From positions 32,940 to 96,939 of the forward strand of contig DASVFT010000154.1 of NCBI GenBank assembly GCA_036379935.1: DNA of 64,000 nt, given 5' to 3'. How positions within the stretch are numbered: the first letter of the stretch is position 1; every line of letters begins with the position of its first letter. A model generated the notes under the pieces. That model was not told the DNA's origin. It ran no database searches and saw only the letters and a list, made by a program, of their open reading frames with translations. The translations under genes were made by a program, and so were the position numbers. Origin of the DNA: JAOPZW01 sp036379935. Its GTDB lineage: Bacteria; Actinomycetota; Thermoleophilia; Solirubrobacterales; Solirubrobacteraceae. Below, in pieces: positions 58,443-64,000 of the stretch.

Positions 58443-59528
58443 GTGCGCATTGCCATCGATGCGCGGGCCGCCGCCGAGGTGCCCGCCGGCCGCGGCCGAT
58501 ACGTGCGCGAGCTGCTGGCGGCGCTGGCCCGCGATCAACGCGATGAAGAGTACGTCCTGCTGGCCCGCCAGCGGTGGGAGCACGCGGGGCTCGACGGCCG
58601 CTTTCGCTGGCACCTGCGCGACCTGCCCGATCCGCTGTGGGCGCTGTGGGCCGCCGGCGCGGCGCGGGGCGCCGATGGCCTGCTGGCCACCAACAGCTAC
58701 CTCATGTGCGTCGCGCCGCCGGCGTCTGTTGCCACGGTGTACGACTTGGTGGCCTTCGATCGTGAGCTGGGAGCGCCCCGCACGAGCGTCGCTGAGCGCG
58801 CCACGCTGCCCATCGCGGTGCGGCGGGCATCCGCTCTCGCCTGCATCTCACGCGCCACCCGCGACGCCTTGGTCGAGCGCTTCCCCTCCGCGGCCGACCG
58901 CGCGCACGTGGTGACGCTCGGCGTCGAGCCGCGCTTCTTCGCCGATGCGGCGGCGGCCGAGCAGACGGGCGCGCGCCTCGGGCTTGACCGTCCCTACGTC
59001 CTCATGATCGGGACCCTCGAGCCGCGCAAGAACATCGTCCGGGCGGTCCAGGCGTTCGCTGGGCTGCCAGCTGCGCTACAAGACCACTACCAACTGGTGC
59101 TCGCGGGCCCCCGCGGCTGGGGGACGGGCGAAATCGACGCCGCCCTGGCCGAGCACCTCGCGCTGGTGCGCGTACTGGGACACGTCGCCGAGGACGACCT
59201 TCCCGGCCTGTACGCCGGCGCTGAGCTCTTCCTGTACCCGTCCCTGGGCGAGGGCTTTGGCCTGCCCGTACTCGAGGCCATGGCGGCTGGTACGGCCGTG
59301 GTCACCTCCGGCATCTCGAGCCTGCCCGAGGTCGGGGGCGAGGCGGCCCGTTACGCCGATCCCCGTAACGTCGAGGCGATCCGCGCAGCGGTCGCCGAGC
59401 TCCTGGGCGACCAGGAGCTGCGCGCGACCCTGGGGGACCTCGGTCGTCAGCGCGCGCGGGGCTTCGGGTGGGAGCGCACCGCGCGCGAGACACTCGCGTT
59501 GCTGCCTGCGCTCAGCGCACGAGCGTGA
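58443..59528 (+). CDS. GT4-family glycosyltransferase (mannosyltransferase-like)
   Basis: A 361-residue GT4 enzyme: RIAIDARAAAEVPAGRGRYV, VYDLVAFDRELGAPRTSVAE, SRATRDALVERFPSAA, then VLMIGTLEPRKNIVRAVQAF and PSLGEGFGLPVLEAMAAGTA. The RKN motif and the DARAA opening are typical of WbdA/WbdB-like mannosyltransferases and relatives; the donor is not proven. GTG start with a leaderless promoter. Its end overlaps the convergent methyltransferase by 17 bases. Confidence 0.83.
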   Translation: MRIAIDARAAAEVPAGRGRYVRELLAALARDQRDEEYVLLARQRWEHAGLDGRFRWHLRDLPDPLWALWAAGAARGADGLLATNSYLMCVAPPASVATVYDLVAFDRELGAPRTSVAERATLPIAVRRASALACISRATRDALVERFPSAADRAHVVTLGVEPRFFADAAAAEQTGARLGLDRPYVLMIGTLEPRKNIVRAVQAFAGLPAALQDHYQLVLAGPRGWGTGEIDAALAEHLALVRVLGHVAEDDLPGLYAGAELFLYPSLGEGFGLPVLEAMAAGTAVVTSGISSLPEVGGEAARYADPRNVEAIRAAVAELLGDQELRATLGDLGRQRARGFGWERTARETLALLPALSARA

Positions 59529-60069
59529 CGCGGATGTTGGCGGCCGGGAAGAGCCGCGCTAGCCCCGTGCTCTCGTACGCGCGCTGCGTCGCCGTGCGGA
59601 GGTTGACCAGCGGCTCCACCGCATAGTTCCACGGCTGCCAGCGGTAGCGGTGGAAGACGATGCGCGCCGAGCGGACCGACGCGAACGCGAAGTCGAAGTA
59701 GTAGCTGCGCACGGCGAAGAACGGATCGGCCGGCACGAAGAACCGGAGCGTGTCGACGGTGAACGCCGTGCGATGGGTCGGGTCGAGATGGACGGCGCGC
59801 GATGTGAAGTGCGGCGCCTCGACGTGGAGCAATCCGCCGGGGCGCAGGATGCGGTGCAGCTCGCGCAGCACCGGCACGTAGTCGAGATGTTCGAGCACGT
59901 CCTTGCACACGATCTCGCTGAATCGGCCGTCCGGAAACGGGAGCGGGAGCTCGGCGAGGTCGTGGACGACGTCGACGCCGGGAAGGGGGGCGATGTCGAG
60001 GTTGACGTGACCTGGGCGGATGTCGGTGCCGCAGCCGAGGTTGAGGCGATCCGGGACCGACGCGGTCAT
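59512..60069 (-). CDS. Class I SAM-dependent methyltransferase
   Basis: A 185-residue protein: DRLNLGCGTDIRPGHVNLDI (motif I and strand 2), FSEIVCKDVLEHLDYVPVLR (motif IV), LRPGGLLHVEAPHFTSRAVH and a C-terminal region with SYYFDFAFASVRSARIVFHR. It belongs to the Methyltransf_11-like group common in glycan loci. The ATG overlaps the stop of the upstream methyltransferase (ATGA), so two methyltransferases are made in tandem. Confidence 0.77.
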   Translation of the reverse strand: MTASVPDRLNLGCGTDIRPGHVNLDIAPLPGVDVVHDLAELPLPFPDGRFSEIVCKDVLEHLDYVPVLRELHRILRPGGLLHVEAPHFTSRAVHLDPTHRTAFTVDTLRFFVPADPFFAVRSYYFDFAFASVRSARIVFHRYRWQPWNYAVEPLVNLRTATQRAYESTGLARLFPAANIRVTLVR

Positions 60070-60656
60070 GGCGTGCGCGCCAGGATCCACACGTTGCGGC
60101 GCACGACCGGCAGCCAGGCGGCGGCGCGGAGCGGGGCTGGCCGGCGCTTGGCGCGCGTCAGTCCGGACACGATCGAGGTGCCCGGCATGACCGATTCGTA
60201 GCCGAGGCGCTCGACCCGGTAGCCGGCGTCGGCGAACAGCAGTCGGAAGGCCTTGCGCGTGAACGGGCGGCGGTGCGTGTAGTCGTCCCACACCCAGCGT
60301 TGGGCATCCGGCGAGGAGGCGAACACCAGCCCGCCCGGGCGCAGCACGCGGGCCATTTCGCGGACGACGGCGACGGGGTCGGCCACGTGCTCCAGCAGGT
60401 CCTTGAGGATCGCGCCGTCGAAGGTGCCGTCGGCGAAGGGCAGCGGCTCGTCGACATCGGCCAGCGTGACGTTGCGGCCCTTCTCTGTCGCCTCGCGCAC
60501 GGCGTCGGTCGACCCGTCGACGCCGGTGTAGTCGTCGAAGTGCTCGGCCAGCCAGCCCGAGCCGCAGCCCACGTCGAGCATCTTCGCGCCCGGCGGGAAG
60601 TGGCGGGTGACGTCGCGGAAGTAGCCCGGCTGGCCGTGCCAGTCGAAGTAGCCCAT
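60066..60656 (-). CDS. Class I SAM-dependent methyltransferase
   Basis: A 196-residue enzyme: MGYFDWHGQPGYFRDVTRHF, then KMLDVGCGSGWLAEHFDDYT (motif I), TGVDGSTDAVREATEKG, FDGAILKDLLEHVADPVAVV (motif IV) and RPFTRKAFRLLFADAGYRVE. Start: ATG at 60656, ten bases after TACGGT. The ATG shares CATG with a possible ATG of the divergent glycosyltransferase, but that gene more likely starts at TTG 60685. First of a two-methyltransferase unit. Confidence 0.78.
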   Translation of the reverse strand: MGYFDWHGQPGYFRDVTRHFPPGAKMLDVGCGSGWLAEHFDDYTGVDGSTDAVREATEKGRNVTLADVDEPLPFADGTFDGAILKDLLEHVADPVAVVREMARVLRPGGLVFASSPDAQRWVWDDYTHRRPFTRKAFRLLFADAGYRVERLGYESVMPGTSIVSGLTRAKRRPAPLRAAAWLPVVRRNVWILARTP

Positions 60657-60666
60657 GCGGCGGGGC

Positions 60667-60676
60667 ACCGTAGCAT
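60667..60676. promoter_or_regulatory. Overlapping divergent -10 elements
   Basis: Minus-strand TACGGT (60667-60672) lies ten bases before the ATG at 60656; plus-strand TAGCAT (60671-60676) lies eight bases before the TTG at 60685. They share two bases, as at 32039-32048. Confidence 0.35.
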
Positions 60677-60684
60677 CGGGCCCC

Positions 60685-61803
60685 TTGCGCCACGTGGTCC
60701 TCAACGCGCTCTTCCTCGACCCCGCTGCCTCGGGCGGACCGGAGACCTACTTGCGCGGCCTGGCGCCCGCGCTCGCGGCGGCGCACCCGCAGACGCGCTT
60801 CACGGTGGTGACCACCGGCTCGGGCGCGGAGACGCTGCGCGCCGACGGGTGGGAGGCTCGCTTCGGCGTGCGTGCGCTGCCGTGCGAGGACGGCCAGCGG
60901 CTGCGTCGCCAGGTGGCCGAGCAGGTCATGCTGCCGGCGCTGGCGCGGCGCCTGCGCGCCGACGTGCTGCACAGCCTGGCCAGCGTGGCGCCGATCCGCG
61001 CCTTCGGAGTGGCCCACGTCATCACGGTGCACGACGTCACCTTCTTCCGCCAGCGCACCTTCGGCGCTGTCACGACGTTCGGCATGCGTGAGGTCGTTGG
61101 CCGCGCCGCGCGCCACGCCGACGCACTGGTCACCGCGTCGCGTGTCGCCCGGGACGACATCTGCGACGAGCTCGGCCTCGACCCGATGGCCTTCACCGTC
61201 GTCCCCCACGGCGCCGATCTCGACGCGGCGCCGACGCCGGCGCCGGAGGCCGATGTGCGCGCGCGGTACGGGGTCGATGGCGCGCGGGTCGTCCTGTGCG
61301 TCGCGGCCAAGCGCCCGCACAAGAACCAGGAGGTGCTCGTCCGGGCCATGCCGCTGCTCGATGAGGATGTCGTGCTCGTGCTCGCCGGCCACCCCGAGCC
61401 CTACGACGCGTACCTGCGCGGGCTGGCAGGCTCGCTCGGAGTGAGCAGTCGCATCCGTTTCGCGAACTACGTCCCTGCAGCCGAGCTCGAGGCGCTGTGG
61501 CGGCTGGCCGGGTGCGGGGCGTTCCCGACCCTGGCCGAGGGCTTCGGCATCCCGGTGGTGGAGGCAATGGCGCGCGGCGTGGGCGTGGCCGTCTCCGACA
61601 TCCCGGTGCTACGCGAGGTCGGCGGCGACGTGCCGCGCTACTTCGATCCCCACGATGCCGGCGCGGCAGCGGAGGCGGTGCGAGCCACGCTCGCCGATCC
61701 CGCCTCGGGCGCGCGCGGACCGGCGCGGGCCGCGCGGTTCACGTGGGCCGCGGCGGCCGAGGGCACGTGGGAGGCCTACGAGCGCGCATGCACGTCGCGC
61801 TGA
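60685..61803 (+). CDS. GT4-family glycosyltransferase
   Basis: A 372-residue GT4 enzyme: VVLNALFLDPAASGGPETYL, ADVLHSLASVAPIRAFGVAH, VITVHDVTFFRQRTFGAVTT, then LCVAAKRPHKNQEVLVRAMP and PTLAEGFGIPVVEAMARGVG. The KRPHKN motif marks a subgroup shared with the next gene, so the two may have arisen by tandem duplication. TTG at 60685 is preferred as start because of the TAGCAT eight bases upstream; an ATG at 60655 is in frame but overlaps the divergent gene's start. Confidence 0.8.
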   Translation: MRHVVLNALFLDPAASGGPETYLRGLAPALAAAHPQTRFTVVTTGSGAETLRADGWEARFGVRALPCEDGQRLRRQVAEQVMLPALARRLRADVLHSLASVAPIRAFGVAHVITVHDVTFFRQRTFGAVTTFGMREVVGRAARHADALVTASRVARDDICDELGLDPMAFTVVPHGADLDAAPTPAPEADVRARYGVDGARVVLCVAAKRPHKNQEVLVRAMPLLDEDVVLVLAGHPEPYDAYLRGLAGSLGVSSRIRFANYVPAAELEALWRLAGCGAFPTLAEGFGIPVVEAMARGVGVAVSDIPVLREVGGDVPRYFDPHDAGAAAEAVRATLADPASGARGPARAARFTWAAAAEGTWEAYERACTSR

Positions 61804-62888
61804 ATCTCGTCTTCCTCGTACCGGGCGAAACCGGCGGGATGGAGACCTACGCGCGCGAGCTCATCCCGCGCCTGGCCGCGATCGACGGCGTCAGGCTGAC
61901 CGCGCTGGTCAACCGCGAGGCGGCGGACGAGGACTTCGGCTGCGACCGTCTCGTCGTCCCCGTCCGGGCGCGCAACCGCATCGATTGGGTGCGCGGCGAG
62001 CAGCAGCACGTCTGGCGGATGGCCGACCGCGCCGGCGCCGACGTCCTGCACAGCCTGGGCTCGACCGCACCGCTCCTGGGCGGCGCCCGGCGGGTGACCA
62101 CGATCCACGATCTCAACTACAAGCTCGTGCCCGAGACGCACTTCGGCCTGCGGGGCTTGGGCATGCGCGCCCTCGTCCCGGCCGCCGCCCGGCGCTCGCA
62201 CCGCATCATCGTCGACGCTGCCTCGACCAAGCGCGATCTGGTCGAGCACCTTGGCACCGTCGGGGACAAGATCGACGTGGTGCCGCTGGCCGCCGGGCCA
62301 CCGCAGGTCGCGCCCGTTCCCGAAGAGGCGCTCCGCGCAGGCCTGCGACTCGGCACGCGACCCGTGGTCCTGAGCGCGAGCGCCAAGCGCCCGCACAAGA
62401 ACATCGCCGGCCTGCTCGAGGCGCTCGCGCGCATCCCGATCGACCGCCGGCCGGTGCTCGTGGTGCCCGGCTACCCGACGCCGTACGAGGCCGAGCTGCG
62501 TGCCATGGCAGCCGGACTCGGCGTGCGCGATGACGTGGTCTTCCCGGAATGGCTCGAAGCTGCCGACCTCGAAGGCCTCTACGCGCTCGCGGCCTGTGTC
62601 GTCGTTCCCTCCCTCTACGAGGGCTTCGGGCTCCCGGTGCTCGAGGCGATGGTGCGCGGAGTGCCCGTCGCATGCTCCGATCGCTCGTCGCTACCGGAGG
62701 TGGCGGGTGACGCCGCGCTGCTCTTCGATCCAGAGGATGTCGTCGCCATCGCGAGCGCCATCGAGCGGCTGGTCGGCGATCGCGAGCTGGCCGACCGTCT
62801 GGCGCGCGCCGGCAGGGAGCGGGCCGCGAGCTTCTCCTGGGACCGGACGGCCACCCAGACCGTCGAGAGCTATCGCCGCGCCCTGTAG
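61788..62888 (+). CDS. GT4-family glycosyltransferase
   Basis: A 366-residue GT4 enzyme related to its upstream neighbour: HVALNLVFLVPGETGGMETY, DVLHSLGSTAPLLGGARRVT, TIHDLNYKLVPETHFGLRGL, LSASAKRPHKNIAGLLEALA and PSLYEGFGLPVLEAMVRGVP. It probably adds a following sugar of the same kind. It overlaps the previous gene by 16 bases and the convergent partial gene by 19. Confidence 0.83.
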   Translation: MHVALNLVFLVPGETGGMETYARELIPRLAAIDGVRLTALVNREAADEDFGCDRLVVPVRARNRIDWVRGEQQHVWRMADRAGADVLHSLGSTAPLLGGARRVTTIHDLNYKLVPETHFGLRGLGMRALVPAAARRSHRIIVDAASTKRDLVEHLGTVGDKIDVVPLAAGPPQVAPVPEEALRAGLRLGTRPVVLSASAKRPHKNIAGLLEALARIPIDRRPVLVVPGYPTPYEAELRAMAAGLGVRDDVVFPEWLEAADLEGLYALAACVVVPSLYEGFGLPVLEAMVRGVPVACSDRSSLPEVAGDAALLFDPEDVVAIASAIERLVGDRELADRLARAGRERAASFSWDRTATQTVESYRRAL

Positions 62889-64000
62889 CTGGCCAGGACG
62901 TGCTCCAGCGACGCGTCGAGCGACAGCCGCCGCGCGTTGCGCGCGAACCATTGGCACGTCGAGGCGCGCAGCTCGCCGCCGGCCTCGTGCACGCGCACGA
63001 TCGCGTCGGCGAGGTCATCCGGCGCGGCCGACGCCGCGATCACGCCGTTGACGCCGTCGTCGACCAGCTCGACCGCGGCGTTGTCCTCCTCGCGCACGAC
63101 GACGCTCGGCGTGCCGCGCGCGCTGGCCTCGACCACCACCATCCCGTAGCCCTCGCGGCGCGAGGGCAGGATCATGCACAGCGCAGAGCGCAGCGCCTCG
63201 TCGACTTCGGTCGCGTCGACGAACCCCGGCGCCTCCACGACGCCCGCCAGGCCCTCGCGAGCGATGGCGGCCAGCACCGCTTCGCGCTCGGGGCCGTCGC
63301 CGAGGACGCGGCCACGGAGATTCGGCACCCGCTCGCGGGCGCGGCCCACCGCCGGGACCACGGCGGGAGCGCGCTTCTCGGGGATGTGACGGCCGGCGAA
63401 GACCGCCACCGGCTCGGCCTCGTTCGGCTCGGGCGCCGTGAGGTCGCCGGCGTAGAGGCCCTCGAGCACGGTCGCCTCGCCGCGCAGCCCTTCGGCCTGG
63501 AGCCGGTCGCGATGCAGCCGGCTGAAGCAGAACGCTCGCTGGGGAAGGCGCACGCACAGCCGCTGAACTCCATGCCCGATCGCGCCGCCCACGCGCCCCA
63601 GGTACTCCCGCCAGTACGCCCGGCTCCAAAGCTCCACCCAGTCGACGACGAGGCCGTAGCGCAGCAGCGGGCGCAGCAGCCCCGCGGCCAGGAGCGAGAA
63701 GTACGGGAACGACGCGGTGTGGACGACGTCGTAGCGCCGGCCGCGACGCAGCAGATGAAGGAGCACGCCGGCCCCAAAGACGAGCGGCGGGAGGATGCGA
63801 CGGCGGCGTCCGTCGTAGAGGGCCATGCGCGGGCCGACGGCGCGTACCTGGACGCCCGCGAGGTCCGGCTCGCGTCCGCGGTCCCACTGGCGCAGCGTGA
63901 TGTAGGTCACCTCGTGGCCGTCGGCGGCCAGGCGCTCGGCGAGGTTGCGGTACCAGCGCTCGGCTCCGCCGACGGTCCAGGGGAAGAGGCAGTCATAGAC
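62870..64000 (-). CDS. GT4-family glycosyltransferase (partial, runs off the right end)
   Basis: The reading frame is open to the last base of the window; the first visible codons give VYDCLFPWTVGGAERWYRNL, the usual beginning of a GT4 acceptor domain just after the start, so only a few residues are missing. Later come YDVVHTASFPYFSLLAAG, VVDWVELWSRAYWREYLGRV, VAVFAGRHIPEKRAPAVVPA and PSRREGYGMVVVEASARGTP (E-x7-E). About 377 residues are visible. A GTG at 63910 is an internal codon, not the start. Confidence 0.82.
   Translation of the reverse strand, partial: VYDCLFPWTVGGAERWYRNLAERLAADGHEVTYITLRQWDRGREPDLAGVQVRAVGPRMALYDGRRRRILPPLVFGAGVLLHLLRRGRRYDVVHTASFPYFSLLAAGLLRPLLRYGLVVDWVELWSRAYWREYLGRVGGAIGHGVQRLCVRLPQRAFCFSRLHRDRLQAEGLRGEATVLEGLYAGDLTAPEPNEAEPVAVFAGRHIPEKRAPAVVPAVGRARERVPNLRGRVLGDGPEREAVLAAIAREGLAGVVEAPGFVDATEVDEALRSALCMILPSRREGYGMVVVEASARGTPSVVVREEDNAAVELVDDGVNGVIAASAAPDDLADAIVRVHEAGGELRASTCQWFARNARRLSLDASLEHVLASYRARR

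Noticed and set aside
60655..60684. ATG at 60655 as start of the GT4 gene
   Set aside because: It would share CATG with the start of the divergent methyltransferase and lies upstream of the -10 element at 60671-60676; the TTG at 60685 fits better.

Overview
The window is a 64-kb piece of a very GC-rich genome (by eye about 70% or more) with dense, overlapping genes, many GTG/TTG starts and -10-like TANNNT hexamers placed 6-10 nt before start codons. This fits an actinobacterium. The mix of lineage-typical secreted proteins, a split methylmalonyl-CoA-type mutase and a protocatechuate cluster suggests Thermoleophilia (Solirubrobacterales-like), but that is inference and a database search would be needed to fix it. 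I see no rRNA, tRNA, CRISPR array, insertion sequence, prophage or replication origin, and no gene-free stretch longer than about 200 bases.

Region 1 (1-10.65 kb) is metabolic. It holds the end of an ArsB/SLC13-type transporter, a UspA protein, small membrane proteins, an acyl-CoA mutase large subunit and a VOC protein. A tightly overlapping operon pcaH-pcaG-pcaC-pobA-pcaB-pcaD follows, which would turn 4-hydroxybenzoate and protocatechuate into beta-ketoadipate. Next come a MoaD-MoaE fusion and a ferritin / GNAT acetyltransferase / HesB-fold operon.

Region 2 (10.7-64 kb, running off the right edge) is a very large cell-surface polysaccharide locus. It has nucleotide-sugar enzymes (UDP-glucuronate decarboxylase, UDP-hexose 4-epimerase-like proteins, two GDP-mannose 4,6-dehydratase paralogues around a GDP-fucose synthase, a nucleotide-sugar dehydrogenase, a DegT aminotransferase), an initiating sugar-1-phosphate transferase, about 19 glycosyltransferases and about 12 methyltransferases, including three FkbM-type. 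For export it has a Wzx-type flippase with an O-antigen-ligase/polymerase-like protein and, separately, a Wzm/Wzt ABC transporter. A 14-gene plus-strand operon (36.5-50.2 kb) joins the ABC exporter to a CMP-nonulosonate-type cytidylyltransferase and a NeuB synthase fused to a second TIM-barrel domain, so the exported glycan probably carries a sialic-acid-like sugar with methyl and perhaps other decorations.

Two genes look broken: a methyltransferase at 33.9-34.4 kb and a DPM1/GtrB-type glycosyltransferase at 54.2-54.9 kb. The most interesting signals are the three-domain NeuB fusion inside the ABC-exporter operon, an SDR epimerase and a glycoside hydrolase that lack expected catalytic residues, two genes that appear to start at CTG, operator-like palindromes at 8484 and 28205, a 157-bp inverted-repeat element between convergent genes, and the systematic leaderless-promoter layout.
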